Below are positions 8,027-19,049 of a stretch of DNA of 64,000 nucleotides, one piece after another (position 1 is the first letter of the stretch; each line of letters starts with the position of its first letter). The DNA is from Snodgrassella alvi (GTDB taxonomy: Bacteria > Pseudomonadota > Gammaproteobacteria > Burkholderiales > Neisseriaceae). The notes beneath the pieces are model-generated. The model was not told where the DNA came from and made no database searches. It was given only the letters and a program-made list of their open reading frames with translations. The position numbers were made by a program, and so were the translations under genes. Where the stretch lies: positions 1 through 64,000 of the forward strand of contig NZ_MEIO01000025.1 of the NCBI RefSeq assembly GCF_002777745.1, given 5' to 3'.

Positions 8027-11000
8027 TTACAACAACACCTTTTCAATTCCCCCATTGCTGGCTTTCTGTACAAACTCTTCCTGCCAGTTTTCACCGAGTA
8101 TATGTTTGGCCATTTCAATCACCACATAATCGGCCTTGGTATTGGTGTCATCGCTATAGCGGCTGAGGCCTTGCAGGCAGGCGGGGCAGCTGGTGAGGAT
8201 TTTTACTGGCTCGCCCTGCGGCAGTTTGGCTTTGCCTTTTTCGATTTCTTCTTGTTTACGGAAGCGCACTTGGGTGGCGATATCGGGGCGGTTGACGGCA
8301 AACATGCCGGATTCACCGCAGCAGCGGTCGGACAGGGGGATGTTTTGTCCCATCAGCTCGTTAACTACTTTGACTGGCTGGGTGGTTTTGATGGGTGTAT
8401 GGCAAGGATCGTGATAGAGGTATTGCTGGCCTTGGATGCCGTCCAGTTTCAGGCCTTTTTCCAGCAGGTATTCGTGAATATCGATGATGCGGCAATCGGG
8501 GAAGATTTTGTCAAAGTGATAATCTGCGAGTTGGTCGTAGCAGGTGCCGCAGCTTACGACTACGGTTTTGATATCCAGATAGTTGAGGGTGTTGGCTACG
8601 CGGTGGAAGAGGACGCGGTTGTCCATGGTGATTTGGTCACCTTTGTCTTTGTTGCCGCCGGCAGTTTGTGGATAGCCGCAGCACAGGTAGCCGGGTGGCA
8701 GTACGGTTTGTACGCCAACATGCCACAGCATGGCTTGTGTGGCCAGACCAATCTGGCTAAACAGGCGTTCGGAACCGCAGCCGGGAAAGTAGAATACGGC
8801 TTCGGCTTCTTCGCTTATCTGTGGATTGCGGATAATGGGTACGGTGGTGTTGTCTTCGATATTCAGCAGTGCACGGGCGGTTTTAATCGGAACGTGGCGC
8901 GGTAATGGCCTGTTGATGAAGTGGACAACCTGTTCGCGGATTTCTGGTTTGCCGGTGGTGGCACGCGGGGCGGTTTTCTGGCGTTTGAGCCAGCCTAGGC
9001 TGAAATGTTTGCCCATTTCATAGCCCCAGTTTTGCAGTCTGAAACCGGTTTTGATTACGCCCTGACGCAGGGCTTTGATGGTTCTGGGGTCGGTGGCGTT
9101 GAGAAAAGCCATGCCCATGTATACGGTGGGGTTGAATTTCTTTTTGCCAGCTTTGCGCAGGTAGTTGCGCATGGCTACGGTTACGTCGCCGAAGTCGATT
9201 TTTACTGGGCAGGGCTTGATGCAGCGGTGGCATACGGTGCAGTGGTCGGCCACGCTGTTAAGTTCGTCAAAGTGTTTCAGGGATACGCCGCGGCGGGTCT
9301 GTTCTTCGTACAGGAAGGCTTCGGTAAGCAGGCCTACGCCGAGGATTTTGTTGCGTGGGGAGTAGAGCAGGTTGGCGCGCGGTACGTGGGTGCTGCATAC
9401 GGGTTTGCATTTGCCGCATCGCAGGCAGTCTTTGATGGCATGGGCGATTTTGCCTAGCTCGGACTGTTCCATAATCAGGGATTCTACGCCCAGCAGCTCG
9501 AAAGAAGGGGTGTAGGCTTTGTCGAGGTTGGCGCCGGGCATGAGTTTGCCGCGGTTGAAATGGCCGTGCGGGTCTACCTGCTGTTTGTAGTCCCAGTAGG
9601 GCTGCATTTCGGTTTCTGTTAGGTAGTCGATTTTGGTGATGCCGATACCGTGTTCGCCGGAGATAACGCCGTTAAGGCTGCGCGCCAGTGCCATGATGCG
9701 GTCTACGGCGTGGTGGGCGGTTTGCAGCATGTCGTAGTCGTCGGAGTTAACTGGGATGTTGGTGTGGACGTTGCCATCACCGGCATGCATGTGCAGGGCG
9801 ACGAAAACACGACCACGGATAATGTGGCGGTGGATTTCGTCGAGTTTTTCCAGGATGAGGGTATCGGTCTTGCCGCTGAAGATTTCTGCCAGTGGCTGCA
9901 TGATGTCGCGTTTTACGGATACACGCAGGTGGAAGTCGCGCATGGCGATAAAGCAGTTTTGCTTACCCACGGGTTCGTTATCTTCTAGTTTTTGCGGAAA
10001 CTGTTTGAGGTAGTCGACCAGTGGCGCATCAAGGTGATTGAGCAGCCATGTCCAGCGGGTTTGGATGCTGGTAACGTGATCCAGAGCATGTTGTTTGCGT
10101 GAACCAAGTAATTCGGCGCTGGACAGGTCGGTATCAAGCTTGTCTACCGGCAGTTTGGTTTGCAGGTAGTCGATGATGGCGGCACACAAGGCCAGTTTGT
10201 TCCGGATGGACAGTTCGATGTTGATGCGTTCGATGCCGTCGGAGTAGCTGCCAAGCTGTTCCAGCGGTATAACTACGTCTTCGTTGATTTTAAAGGCATT
10301 GGTATGGCGGGCAATGGCGGCGGTGCGGGAACGGTCGAGCCAGAAGGTTTTGCGCGCTTCGGGGGTAACGGCGATAAAGCCTTCGCCACAGCGGGCGTTG
10401 GCTAGGCGCACGATATGTGCGGCGGCGGTCTGTACTTCGTTTTCGTCATCGGCAACGATGTCGGCAAGTAATACCATTTTCGGGCGGCCTTTGCCGGCAG
10501 CTTTGGTGGCATAGCCGACGGCGCGCACGTAGCGCCAGTCCAGATGCTCCAGCCCCGCCAGTTTGACGGTTGGGTGGTTGAGCATGTAGTTACGTACTTC
10601 GACGATGGACGGGGTGGCATTGGCTACGGTACCGAAAAATTCCATACATACGGTACGGGTATATTTGGGCATGCGATGCAGTACGAAGGCAGCAGAGGTA
10701 ATGATGCCGTCGGTACCTTCTTTTTGCACTCCGGGCACGCCGGCAAGGAATTTGTCGGTAACGTCTTTGCCTAGGCCTACTTTGCGAAACCGCTGACCGG
10801 GTACTTCGAGGCGCTCGGTTTTGATAATGGAATAGCCGTCGTCATCTAGGGTGTGTATGTCGAAGATGGCGGTGGTTTCGTCGTGAATTTTGCCAAAGTT
10901 GTGGCGTATACGCTCGATTTTCAGCCATTGCCCCTGTGGGTTGACCATTTTCCACCATGCCAGATTGTCGAGAGTTGTGCCCCATAGTACGGCTTTTTTA

Positions 11001-11857
11001 CCACCGGCATTCATGGCTATGTTGCCGCCGATACAGCATGCATCGGCGGAAGTGGGGTCGACGGCAAATACCCAGCCGGCGGCGGTAGCTGCTTCTTCTA
11101 TGCGGCGGGTAACGACGCCGGCACCGCAGGTAATTACGGGGTGCTTGCCTTCTAGCCCGGGCAGTTGTTGTAAGGCTACTGGGCTGTACTGGTCGAGTTT
11201 TTCGGTGTTGATTACGGCACTCATGGCATCCATGGGTATGGCACCGCCAGTATAGCCGGTGCCGCCGCCGCGTGGGATGATGGTGAGTTCGAGTTCAATC
11301 AGGGCGCGTACTAATGGGGCTATTTCTTTTTCGTGATCTGGGTTGATGACAACAAATGGGTATTCGATACGCCAGTCGGTGGCATCGGTGACATGGGTAA
11401 CGCGCGCCAGACCATCAAACATGATGTTGTCTTTGTGGGTGATTTTGCGCAGACGATTGAATACTTGTTCGCGTTTGCTGCGGGTGTGGCCAAAGCTGCT
11501 GTCAAAAGCGTTGATGGCTTGTTCGGTGTTTTCTATCAGCACTGCCACTTGCTGGTTGTTGTCGCGCCGTTTCTGGATTTCGTGCAGGCGGTGGCGCATT
11601 TCTTTAACCAGTGCCTGTTGGCGGTGCTGGTGTTCGAGCAGGTCATCGATGAGGTAGGGATTGCGGATGACTGCCCAGATGTCGCCAAGTATTTCAAACA
11701 GCATGCGTGCGGAACGGCCGGTACGTCTGTGTTCACGCAGTTGTTGCAGTAAATCCCACGCATGGCTGCCGAGTAGGCGGATGACTATTTCCCGATCGGA
11801 ATATGAGGTGTAGTTATAGGGGATTTCGCGTATACGCTGATTGGCTTGTGTGCTCAT
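8027..11857 (-). CDS. DUF3683 / FAD-binding / Fe-S oxidoreductase (D-lactate/glycolate dehydrogenase type)
   Basis: 1276 residues, ATG start at 11857. Order of domains: N-terminal DUF3683 (about 1-140); FAD-binding PCMH domain with [18 protein letters not shown]-oxidase C-terminal domain with GEHGIGITK; two ferredoxin-like clusters [11 protein letters not shown] and [13 protein letters not shown]; then CCG (heterodisulfide-reductase-like) motifs including [10 protein letters not shown] and CCGESGMFA. Such fused proteins are typical of Neisseriaceae and related betaproteobacteria. They are thought to oxidise a 2-hydroxy acid and pass electrons to the quinone pool at the inner membrane. The exact substrate cannot be read from the sequence. 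The gene stands alone, with about 240 bp of upstream space. Confidence 0.88.
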   Translation of the reverse strand: MSTQANQRIREIPYNYTSYSDREIVIRLLGSHAWDLLQQLREHRRTGRSARMLFEILGDIWAVIRNPYLIDDLLEHQHRQQALVKEMRHRLHEIQKRRDNNQQVAVLIENTEQAINAFDSSFGHTRSKREQVFNRLRKITHKDNIMFDGLARVTHVTDATDWRIEYPFVVINPDHEKEIAPLVRALIELELTIIPRGGGTGYTGGAIPMDAMSAVINTEKLDQYSPVALQQLPGLEGKHPVITCGAGVVTRRIEEAATAAGWVFAVDPTSADACCIGGNIAMNAGGKKAVLWGTTLDNLAWWKMVNPQGQWLKIERIRHNFGKIHDETTAIFDIHTLDDDGYSIIKTERLEVPGQRFRKVGLGKDVTDKFLAGVPGVQKEGTDGIITSAAFVLHRMPKYTRTVCMEFFGTVANATPSIVEVRNYMLNHPTVKLAGLEHLDWRYVRAVGYATKAAGKGRPKMVLLADIVADDENEVQTAAAHIVRLANARCGEGFIAVTPEARKTFWLDRSRTAAIARHTNAFKINEDVVIPLEQLGSYSDGIERINIELSIRNKLALCAAIIDYLQTKLPVDKLDTDLSSAELLGSRKQHALDHVTSIQTRWTWLLNHLDAPLVDYLKQFPQKLEDNEPVGKQNCFIAMRDFHLRVSVKRDIMQPLAEIFSGKTDTLILEKLDEIHRHIIRGRVFVALHMHAGDGNVHTNIPVNSDDYDMLQTAHHAVDRIMALARSLNGVISGEHGIGITKIDYLTETEMQPYWDYKQQVDPHGHFNRGKLMPGANLDKAYTPSFELLGVESLIMEQSELGKIAHAIKDCLRCGKCKPVCSTHVPRANLLYSPRNKILGVGLLTEAFLYEEQTRRGVSLKHFDELNSVADHCTVCHRCIKPCPVKIDFGDVTVAMRNYLRKAGKKKFNPTVYMGMAFLNATDPRTIKALRQGVIKTGFRLQNWGYEMGKHFSLGWLKRQKTAPRATTGKPEIREQVVHFINRPLPRHVPIKTARALLNIEDNTTVPIIRNPQISEEAEAVFYFPGCGSERLFSQIGLATQAMLWHVGVQTVLPPGYLCCGYPQTAGGNKDKGDQITMDNRVLFHRVANTLNYLDIKTVVVSCGTCYDQLADYHFDKIFPDCRIIDIHEYLLEKGLKLDGIQGQQYLYHDPCHTPIKTTQPVKVVNELMGQNIPLSDRCCGESGMFAVNRPDIATQVRFRKQEEIEKGKAKLPQGEPVKILTSCPACLQGLSRYSDDTNTKADYVVIEMAKHILGENWQEEFVQKASNGGIEKVLL

Positions 11858-12096
11858 TAAACGTGTTCCGTTCCGCTCTGCTGGCGTTAAATTGGTAAGG
11901 CTGTAAGTAGGTTATTTTAACTGATTTACGCTATATTTCGCAGTTTTGTCTGGTGACAATTTAGGTGAAAACAGTGATGGTGGCAATGGAAAAATCTGCT
12001 GGTTTGATGGTATTTTGTTTCATATACACAGTTGTTCAAATGGATAGCTACTGTGAGGTCTGTATAATGTTTTTGCTGGTACGGCTAAAAGTAATC

Positions 12097-12123
12097 AGCC
12101 CTTTAGTTTTTTGCTAAAGGGCT
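12097..12123 (-). terminator. Stem-loop after the GNA1162-type lipoprotein operon
   Basis: AGCCCTTTAG and CTAAAGGGCT pair around a T/A loop, a few bases past the stop at 12131. The T tract on the minus strand is short and interrupted, so termination strength is uncertain. Confidence 0.55.
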
Positions 12124-12130
12124 TGGAAGA

Positions 12131-12823
12131 TTAATTTACTGGTTCTATGGTGGTGGTGTCTGGTTTTTTGTATCTGGAGCTGTAGGGACCGTAGAGGATG
12201 CCATTACGTTCCTGAGCGGATAATAAGTTGGCGTCGACAACTCCGGCAACTTTATAGGCGCGGTCTGATACTTTATCGGAAATCTGGGTAATCACTGCAT
12301 TAACCATGAGTGAGAAAAGACCATTGTTATTGCTGTTGCTGCTGGAGTCTAGGGTGATGTTTTTCCGCCCTGTCCAGAGAACTGTACCGTTTCTGGCATC
12401 TACCAGTTTGGCATTGACTGTTACGGTGGTTACGCTGCTAATTACTTTGTATTTGGTGCCGTAGTCTTCTACGTTTAAATACAGAATGGCGTCGGGATTA
12501 TATACTTTTCTGATTTTATTCAATTGTACGGCTTGTATTTCTGCACCATCATTTAAACCGTTGTCTTTAAATGTTTCATGAACCAGTGCTACTGGAAAAA
12601 CGTAATAACCGGATTCGGCCAGTGGCTGGGTAGTTTGTGCCACGACTGCGTAGGGTGCTTTTACATCTACCGATGAGTTGGTTGGCAGCATCACCATTAT
12701 GGAGTGTGGATTGCTTTGCTGGAATTGGCTGTAGTCACGCGGTTGTACATGGTGACGGTTGTTGGCACAGGCAGAAAGTAAGGCGATGATGGATAGTGGC
12801 AGTAATAGCTGGCGTAAACGCAT
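12131..12823 (-). CDS. GNA1162-family lipoprotein (DUF799)
   Basis: 230 residues with a lipoprotein signal (MRLRQLLLPLSIIALLSAC, lipobox LSAC). The body has features of the DUF799/GNA1162 family known as a surface-antigen candidate in Neisseria: a MVMLPTNSSVDVKAPYAV segment, a conserved NPDAILYLNVEDYGTKY stretch, and VDARNGTVLWTGRKNI. The start codon overlaps the stop of the preceding gene by one base (TAATG), indicating translational coupling. It is the last gene of a three-lipoprotein operon (CsgG-like, DUF4810, DUF799). The proteins probably form an outer-membrane-associated assembly; the function is not established. Confidence 0.88.
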   Translation of the reverse strand: MRLRQLLLPLSIIALLSACANNRHHVQPRDYSQFQQSNPHSIMVMLPTNSSVDVKAPYAVVAQTTQPLAESGYYVFPVALVHETFKDNGLNDGAEIQAVQLNKIRKVYNPDAILYLNVEDYGTKYKVISSVTTVTVNAKLVDARNGTVLWTGRKNITLDSSSNSNNNGLFSLMVNAVITQISDKVSDRAYKVAGVVDANLLSAQERNGILYGPYSSRYKKPDTTTIEPVN

Positions 12824-13179
12824 TATGATTTGCCTCCGTCAATTTTTTTTATCAGGAAATCCATATAGGTTGCTGATTCTGGAAAGGCTTCTTTTTCCTT
12901 TTTAAATTGGGCTTTGGCGCCGGCGCGGTTGCCCACTTTGGCGTATAGCATACCCAGATGGGCATGAGCACCCGGTGCTGCCTTGCTATGATGGTTGCTG
13001 GTATCGATGAAGTATTTTTCCATGCTGGCAATCTGTTCTTCCGGGGTAGTTTTGCCATCAAGTGCTTGATATTGCAGTTTGTGGAAGTCTCCCCAGTAGT
13101 ACAAGGTAGGTGCTTGCTGTCTTTGGGCACACGCTGCCAGTAACACGGCAGCTAAAGCTGTGGTTAGTATTTTATTCAT
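12823..13179 (-). CDS. DUF4810-type small lipoprotein
   Basis: 118 residues with lipobox LAAC (MNKILTTALAAVLLAAC). The mature part contains LYYWGDFHKLQYQAL and a TPR-like helical segment (HLGMLYAKVGNRAGAKAQFKKEKEAFP), as in DUF4810 proteins found between CsgG-like and GNA1162-like genes in Neisseriaceae. It is the middle gene of the trio. Its stop codon overlaps the start of the next gene. Confidence 0.85.
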   Translation of the reverse strand: MNKILTTALAAVLLAACAQRQQAPTLYYWGDFHKLQYQALDGKTTPEEQIASMEKYFIDTSNHHSKAAPGAHAHLGMLYAKVGNRAGAKAQFKKEKEAFPESATYMDFLIKKIDGGKS

Positions 13180-13221
13180 ATTGGGTTTGATGTGTGTTGA
13201 TAAGTTTTTATTGATTTGAGG

Positions 13222-13878
13222 TTATGGATTCCACTGTCCTTGCTCAATACCTTTGACCAGATTGTTGACGGCTTCACGAATGGCTAAATCAAGTACTTTG
13301 CCATTGAGGGTACCATCGTAACTGGCGTAACCACCTGTGCCGAGTATTTCGCGTGTAGACAGTTTAAATTCGCCGGCGCCCTGACTTGAGTAAACGATTT
13401 CAGATGTCTGTACATCAACAATATTCAGGGTTACTTTGGCGTAGGCTACTTGAGTTTTGCCCTGACCAAGCAGGCCAAATAGTTGTTGATCGCCTACATT
13501 TTTTCGTCCGAATTCGGAAATGTCGCCGGTGACGACGTAGCGTGCACCTTTAAGTTTTTGGGGCATACCTTTGATGCTGGCTTCGGTGCGGATTTCATCC
13601 ATATTGGTGCGATCCAGAACAATAAAGCGTCCGGTTTGCTGCAAATCGGTCATCAGGAGGGTTTTGGCCTGACTGGTAAGCTGATTGTTGCTGTTGCTGA
13701 AAATGCCGCCTCCGAGATTGCCACGGCTATCAAATTTGCCTACGGCCAGCGGTGCCTTGGCGCCGTTATAGGCCTGCTGATAGGTTTCTACTTTGGCAGT
13801 GTTCAGAATCTGAGAGCTTTCGGTAGCACATGCAGATAATAAAACTGCACTTAATGCGGTTAAATAAAGTTTATTCAT
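13222..13878 (-). CDS. CsgG/HfaB-family lipoprotein
   Basis: 218 residues with a lipoprotein signal (lipobox LSAC, residues ~14-17). The CsgG-like core is visible as KTLLMTDLQQTGRFIVLDRTNMDEIRTEA, followed by ARYVVTGDISEFG and a C-terminal helix (DLAIREAVNNLVKGIEQG). CsgG homologues form or assist outer-membrane secretion complexes. This gene is the first of the trio, 42 bp before the DUF4810 gene, and the promoter should lie in 13879-14001. Confidence 0.85.
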   Translation of the reverse strand: MNKLYLTALSAVLLSACATESSQILNTAKVETYQQAYNGAKAPLAVGKFDSRGNLGGGIFSNSNNQLTSQAKTLLMTDLQQTGRFIVLDRTNMDEIRTEASIKGMPQKLKGARYVVTGDISEFGRKNVGDQQLFGLLGQGKTQVAYAKVTLNIVDVQTSEIVYSSQGAGEFKLSTREILGTGGYASYDGTLNGKVLDLAIREAVNNLVKGIEQGQWNP

Positions 13879-14001
13879 GATTATTTGTGTTAATTATATT
13901 GAAGGGGAGTATATAGAGGCTGTTTTTTTATGTCAAAAATATATTGGGTAAAAATATAGATATTTTAATTACGCAAACTGTATGCAGGAAGTTGACTGGT
14001 A

Positions 14002-14748
14002 TCAGAATTGTTCCTGTGCGCTTAGATAGCGCCATTGTCCCGGTGGTAGGGCTCCCAGTTTAATTTTGCCCATGCGTACCCGTTTCAGACCGGTAACGCG
14101 CAGACCTACCAGTTCGCACATGCGCCGAATCTGGCGTTTTTTACCTTGTTTGAGTATAAAGCGTAGCTGATCTTGATTTTGCCAGCTAACTTTGGCTGGA
14201 CGCAGTTTTTCGCCATCCAGACTCAAGCCATGGTTGAGTAATGCCAGACCATTGTCGCTAAGCTTGCCGCTGACACGTACCAGATATTCTTTTTCGATGC
14301 CGCTGTTTTCACCGATAAGCTGTTTGGCGATGCGCCCGTCCTGTGTGAGTACGAGTAAACCTACTGAATCTATATCCAGCCGGCCGGCCGGTGCCAGATG
14401 GCGGGTATGGGTTGTCTGAAACTGGATACGGCTTTTGTCTTCCTGCCAGTGATTGGCTTCGGTAATCAGTTCGACGGCGGCACGGTAGCCTTTTTCTGGC
14501 TGCGCGCTGACATAGCCCACCGGTTTGTTTAACAGGATGGTGACGCGCTCGGCCTGTTGGCGGTGCGCCTGCCGGTCGAGGTCGATGCGGTCTGAGTCGA
14601 TAACTTTTTGTCCCAGTACTGCGGTAACGCCATTAACTTTTACCCAGCCCTGCTCGATATAACCATCTGCTTCGCGGCGCGAGCATAGGCCTAGTTGTGC
14701 CATGCGCTTGGACAGGCGCTGTGGTTCATTTTGTTCTGATGTTGTCAT
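14002..14748 (-). CDS. rluF: 23S rRNA pseudouridine synthase, RsuA/RluF type
   Basis: From ATG 14748 (248 residues) the product has an N-terminal S4 RNA-binding domain ([29 protein letters not shown]) and a pseudouridine synthase domain with the catalytic-Asp motif [18 protein letters not shown] and [17 protein letters not shown]. The start is fixed by an ATGA overlap with the stop of the upstream methyltransferase gene; a longer in-frame extension to 14808 would reach into that gene. The N-terminal layout fits RluF (U2604) best, but RluB or RluE-like specificity is possible. Confidence 0.85.
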   Translation of the reverse strand: MTTSEQNEPQRLSKRMAQLGLCSRREADGYIEQGWVKVNGVTAVLGQKVIDSDRIDLDRQAHRQQAERVTILLNKPVGYVSAQPEKGYRAAVELITEANHWQEDKSRIQFQTTHTRHLAPAGRLDIDSVGLLVLTQDGRIAKQLIGENSGIEKEYLVRVSGKLSDNGLALLNHGLSLDGEKLRPAKVSWQNQDQLRFILKQGKKRQIRRMCELVGLRVTGLKRVRMGKIKLGALPPGQWRYLSAQEQF

Positions 14749-15902
14749 ACTTTGTGCTCTTTCTGTCGATTTGAACCAGCCACCATGTCCAGCAGGAACA
14801 GGCGGCAATCCAGATTACCATTGAAGAGGGGGATTTTGCGTTTGGGTGATAGGCGCATCAGTTTGGGCATATCGCGGTCGGCACTGAACATGCCAATCAG
14901 CCAGCCGGCAAAATACTGTTTCAGCCAGCTACCAAGCTGCGGATATAAGGCGTGCAGTAGCTGGATTTCTGAAAGGCGTACTCCATAGGGAGGATTGCTT
15001 AGCATAATGCCATTGGCACCATTTGGTCGAGTATCTAAGGCATCAGTTACCTGCCATTGAATATGTTGCTCTACTTCGGCGTAACGGGCATTGTTTTGTG
15101 CCAGTTTGATTAGTTTGCTATCAATATCTGCGCCGAAAATGGGTGCCTGAGGCTGGCTTTTAGCGGCTGAAGCGGTACGGCGCTGTTGTTGCCATAAAGC
15201 ATCATTGTAATTGCATAGGTTTTCAAACCCGAAAGCTCGCTCCAGTCCGGGTGCTGTGTTGGTGGCAATCAGTGCTGCTTCTATGGCGAGAGTGCCACTA
15301 CCGCAGAATGGATCCATGAATGGCTGGCTGCCATTATAACCAGCCAGTAGTAACAGGCCGGCCGCCAGATTTTCACGTAATGGTGCTTCACCGGTATCGC
15401 TGCGATAGCCTCGTTTAAATAAGGCTTCGCCACTGCTATCCAGATAGATAGATAGTTCGTTTTTTTCTATGAAGACATGAATACGCACATCCGGGCGGAA
15501 TTTTTCTACACTGGGGCGGCTGCCGGTTTTGTCGCGAAATACGTCGCAGAGCGCGTCTTTTACTTTTAATGCAGCAAAATTCAGGCTGTTGATTTGTGCC
15601 TGTTTGCCTTCGATATGAATTTTGAAGTTTTTGTCAACGTTAAACCATTCAGGCCAGTTAATTTTTTTAGCTTGCTGATAGATATCGTTTTCGTTACGAA
15701 AGTAGCCGGTACTCAGGCGAATAAGTACGCGGCTGGCTACTCGGCTATGCAGATTAATCTGGTAGATACTGGCTAAATCACCGTTAACGGCAACACCGCC
15801 ATCGTGGTTGTGAATCTGTTCGCAGCCAAGTGTAACCAGTTCCTGATTTAATATGGTTTCCAGTCCGCGCGGACAGCTTACAAAAAGAGAATATGAATTC
15901 AT
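14745..15902 (-). CDS. THUMP-domain rRNA (guanine-N2) methyltransferase, RlmL N-half type
   Basis: 385 residues, starting [15 protein letters not shown]. The N-terminal THUMP RNA-binding domain is followed by a Rossmann methyltransferase with SAM motif [15 protein letters not shown], an acidic [13 protein letters not shown] loop and the catalytic SNPPYGVRL motif typical of N2-guanine methylation. The protein corresponds to the first half of E. coli RlmKL (m2G2445 of 23S rRNA) without the RlmK half. It overlaps the pseudouridine synthase gene by 4 bp, so an rRNA-modification operon is likely. Confidence 0.88.
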   Translation of the reverse strand: MNSYSLFVSCPRGLETILNQELVTLGCEQIHNHDGGVAVNGDLASIYQINLHSRVASRVLIRLSTGYFRNENDIYQQAKKINWPEWFNVDKNFKIHIEGKQAQINSLNFAALKVKDALCDVFRDKTGSRPSVEKFRPDVRIHVFIEKNELSIYLDSSGEALFKRGYRSDTGEAPLRENLAAGLLLLAGYNGSQPFMDPFCGSGTLAIEAALIATNTAPGLERAFGFENLCNYNDALWQQQRRTASAAKSQPQAPIFGADIDSKLIKLAQNNARYAEVEQHIQWQVTDALDTRPNGANGIMLSNPPYGVRLSEIQLLHALYPQLGSWLKQYFAGWLIGMFSADRDMPKLMRLSPKRKIPLFNGNLDCRLFLLDMVAGSNRQKEHKV

Positions 15903-16104
15903 GCAATACTTTAACTAAGGAGGAAAGGACATGCTAAACTTGTTTACGCATGTTTGGATAGTATGATTGTAATATTGAAGGTCAGGTATTGACCATTGTT
16001 TGTGTTTTCGGGTGCGCAAATTTAGGTGATTTGGTGTGAAGCTGCATTTTGGGAAAAGCAAACTTTATGTCTGCATGTTTTGATGAATTATTGAAGGAGG
16101 TGCT

Positions 16105-16389
16105 ATGTTTATTTTTAAGTTAACTTATCTGCATTCTATAGATGAAATTGAGAAATATATACCTGCCCATCTGGCTTATTTGCAGGAACATTATGATATG
16201 GGTCATTTTATTGCTTCAGGCCGGCAAGTTCCGTGTGTCGGCGGGGTGATTCTGTGTCGTGCCAGCAGTAGAGAGGCTGCTGAAGCCATATTGCAGGAAG
16301 ACCCGTTTTATATCCATAAGCTTGCTGAATATGAAGTAATTGAGTTTGTACCAAGTAAATATGCGAATGGTTTTGAAGTATTTATCTGA
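16105..16389 (+). CDS. YciI-family protein
   Basis: 94 residues preceded by a strong Shine-Dalgarno sequence (GAAGGAGG, 16093-16100). It has the YciI ferredoxin-like alpha/beta fold pattern: an N-terminal strand (FIFKLTYL), the conserved AHLAYLQEHYDMGHFIASGRQ with the family His/Asp region, and a DPFYIHKLAEYEVIEF segment. YciI homologues are dimeric small enzymes or binding proteins of unclear substrate. It stands alone between divergent rlmL and the NYN gene. Confidence 0.85.
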   Translation: MFIFKLTYLHSIDEIEKYIPAHLAYLQEHYDMGHFIASGRQVPCVGGVILCRASSREAAEAILQEDPFYIHKLAEYEVIEFVPSKYANGFEVFI

Positions 16390-16508
16390 TTTTATTGCTG
16401 GGTAAGCTGATTAGTTTACTGAACTGGTTTCGGTTTTTGCTGGCAATTTTAGTTGGTGTTTGGGATACCTTTTTCTAATGAATTTTATTTTTAGGATATA
16501 CAAACTTT

Positions 16509-17333
16509 ATGAATCAACCTAAGAAACTAGCTGTTTTCATCAATGCTGATAATGTGTGTGCAAATACTATAGAATCTATACTAAACAAAATTGAAACCTT
16601 TGGGCGAATTGGTATCAAACGTGTTTATGGTGACTGGGGTTCTTCACGATTAACAACTTGGCGTCAGAAAATATTACCAAATGCTTTGACACCTATACAA
16701 CAAATTGCTTATATCAAAGGAAAAAATGTAAACGATGTTGCTATAATTATTGATGCGATGGATTTATTACATAGTAAAGTATTTGACGGGTTTTGTATCG
16801 TCTCTAGTGATAGTGATTTTACTAGTCTTGCTACACGTATTCGTGCAGATGGCTTATTAGTATATGGATTCGGCGATATTAAAACTCCAAAAATTTACCG
16901 TAATTTTTGTGATCAATTTATTTATATGGATGAATTAAACTCGTCAACAAATAAAAATTCAGTATCTATAACTGCTGAAGAGTCTAAAAAAACTGAACAA
17001 AAACAGTCTGTCCATTCAAAATCAGAAAATAATATAAGGCTGAAAAAACAAATAATCACTCTAATAGCCTCGATTATTGAATCGCAAAAAAATAAAGAAG
17101 GCTGGTGTAATTTAGGATGTGTTAAACAACGTATCATTGTAGAAAAACCAGATTTTAATTTTAAAAGTTATGGACACAGTAAATTTTCTAGTTTAATTGC
17201 CAGTATTAATCTATTTGAACTAAACAAAGGGAATTCTTGCCTTGTCAGAATACGCCCACATTCATCGAATAGTAAATTAATTTTATCAGATATGCCTTGT
17301 GCTAAGACAAAAGAAAAAACAAACACGGTTTAA
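16509..17333 (+). CDS. NYN (PIN-like) domain protein with C-terminal OST-HTH/LOTUS domain
   Basis: 274 residues. The N-terminal NYN/DUF88 domain carries acidic residues in the expected places: FINADNV (D14), VNDVAIIIDAMD, and SSDSDFTSL. A Lys/Ser-rich linker follows (~145-180), then a winged-helix-like region resembling OST-HTH/LOTUS (GWCNLGCVKQRI ... FNFKSYGHSKFSSLIASINLFEL). NYN proteins are putative metal-dependent RNases and LOTUS domains bind RNA, so an RNA-processing or decay role is likely; the target is unknown. Confidence 0.85.
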   Translation: MNQPKKLAVFINADNVCANTIESILNKIETFGRIGIKRVYGDWGSSRLTTWRQKILPNALTPIQQIAYIKGKNVNDVAIIIDAMDLLHSKVFDGFCIVSSDSDFTSLATRIRADGLLVYGFGDIKTPKIYRNFCDQFIYMDELNSSTNKNSVSITAEESKKTEQKQSVHSKSENNIRLKKQIITLIASIIESQKNKEGWCNLGCVKQRIIVEKPDFNFKSYGHSKFSSLIASINLFELNKGNSCLVRIRPHSSNSKLILSDMPCAKTKEKTNTV

Positions 17334-17507
17334 ATTATTTTTAGTAAAAAATTATTTACATTATAATAATCATTCATTGATTAAATAGATAAAATTAAAA
17401 GGGTATGATGTAAAACGAACGAATCAGAATAATCAGATATAAATCAGATATAAAATGGTTTGCTAGATTTATTGTAATTATAAGAAATAAAGAGGGAATG
17501 CATTATA

Positions 17508-18566
17508 ATGCCGCTTACAGATAGAATCGAAATCCAAAAATACTACCAAGCTTTACTCGCAAAAGACCCAAGCTATGTTGGTATCTTCTACGTAGGTGTT
17601 AAAACTACTTCAATATTTTGTATAGCTGCATGCAGAGCGAAAAAGCCAAAATTTGAAAATACGGAATTTTTTCGCACGGTTAAAGATGCTCTTGATGCAG
17701 GCTACAGACCCTGTAAAATCTGCCGGCCAGCAGAGAATGCTAATGAAGCACCCAAACAGGTGATTGATGCTATAAGAATCAGTACTGAAAATCCAAAGAT
17801 AAGAATATCTGATGCGCTGTTAAGAGAGCATCAAATCAGCCCAGAAACTGTTCGCCGCTGGTTTAAAAAAAATTATGGTATTACTTTTCAGGCTTATCAA
17901 AGAATGTACCGGATTAATCAGGCTTATCAGGAGTTGAAAACGGGTAAAAAGATAATGGATACAGCTTTTGATAATGGATATGAATCATTAAGTGGCTTTG
18001 CTTATACCTATAAAAAGATTGTCAAAAAATCACCTTCCAATTATTCAAATGAGAATCTTATCCTTATCAATCGTTTAACCACGCCTATTGGCCCTATGTT
18101 TATTTGTGCTACTCAACAGGGTATTTGTCTGTTGGAGTTTGTTGACCGACGTATGCTTGAAACGGAGTTCAGGCAGCTACAAAATTTACTTAAGGGGACA
18201 ATTATCTTTGGTGAAAATAATCATATTCTACAGGCCAGACTTGAAATGGATGAATACTTTCGGGGTAAAAGGACAAACTTTACTGTTCAATTGCATACAC
18301 CCGGAACGCATTTTCAGCAAGCTGTCTGGGATTGTTTGAGAACAATACCTTATGGTGAACTCTCTACTTACAAGCAACAGGCAGAAAAGCTAAATAATCC
18401 TAAAGCAGTTAGAGCTGTTGCTAGTGCCAACGGTTTTAATCGTGTCGCCATCATTATTCCCTGCCACAGAGTAATCGGTTCTAATGGTCAATTAACTGGC
18501 TATGGTGGTGGATTGGCGCGCAAACAATGGCTTATTAATCATGAAAAAAATAATCACCAATCATAA
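17508..18566 (+). CDS. ada: Ada: bifunctional transcriptional regulator / methylated-DNA methyltransferase
   Basis: 352 residues with Shine-Dalgarno AGAGGG upstream. N-terminal Ada zinc-binding domain with four Cys (FCIAACRAKKP and YRPCKICRP; the first is the expected methylphosphotriester acceptor). An AraC-type HTH follows (RISDALLREHQISPETVRRWFKKNYGITFQAYQRM). The C-terminal O6-methylguanine methyltransferase has PCHRVIGSNG with the acceptor Cys and the upstream TIPYGELSTYKQQA. It repairs alkylated DNA and activates the adaptive response. No ada operator was verified in the AT-rich upstream region. Confidence 0.93.
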   Translation: MPLTDRIEIQKYYQALLAKDPSYVGIFYVGVKTTSIFCIAACRAKKPKFENTEFFRTVKDALDAGYRPCKICRPAENANEAPKQVIDAIRISTENPKIRISDALLREHQISPETVRRWFKKNYGITFQAYQRMYRINQAYQELKTGKKIMDTAFDNGYESLSGFAYTYKKIVKKSPSNYSNENLILINRLTTPIGPMFICATQQGICLLEFVDRRMLETEFRQLQNLLKGTIIFGENNHILQARLEMDEYFRGKRTNFTVQLHTPGTHFQQAVWDCLRTIPYGELSTYKQQAEKLNNPKAVRAVASANGFNRVAIIIPCHRVIGSNGQLTGYGGGLARKQWLINHEKNNHQS

Positions 18567-19049
18567 ATTTTTGGGTGCAAATGGGTAGTTTGCTTGGATT
18601 TTGTCACCGCTTAAATACACAGTTCTGTTTGTCTTTAACCATATTGCGTAATCTTGATTTAACTGAACATGGTTTTAATAGGCTGGTTTCGGTGGTTAAG
18701 CTGAAACAGGGCAAACTTGTGTCCAGTAGGCAATAAAAATTTACCTGCGGTGAAGCCTTAATTTAACTGATTTAGTAATAACCATTGCTGGTTGGAATTT
18801 TTTTAATGGAATATTCAGCGTAGTATAGCGGTCTTTACTTGTTCCATGATTATTTGTTCTTAAATAATGAAACTGGTAAAGTTACTCTGTTTTTTGTCTG
18901 TAATTATAATGTGTTTGAAAAGATTTTAGTTTTGGTAATTGTGTTGATTAATTTTAATATTAATTGAACTGGTTATCATGGTTAACTATATATTGATATG
19001 GTTTTTAACCTAATCTATACATAATTTATTTGTAATAAAAGGATAATAG
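18567..19049. other. Intergenic, no gene recognised
   Basis: About 480 bp of AT-rich sequence between ada and the Sel1-repeat gene. No reading frame, tRNA or strong terminator was recognised; the promoter of the Sel1-repeat gene probably lies in the last 150 bp. Confidence 0.4.

Noticed and set aside
8102-8905. 267-codon open frame on the plus strand
   Set aside because: Antisense shadow of the CCG domains of the FAD/Fe-S oxidoreductase; composition is biased (Gly/Val/Phe-rich), as expected for a mirror frame.
14749-14808. Longer start for the pseudouridine synthase gene
   Set aside because: The extra 20 residues are the out-of-frame overlap with the methyltransferase gene; the ATGA overlap at 14745-14748 gives a better start and matches the S4 domain position.
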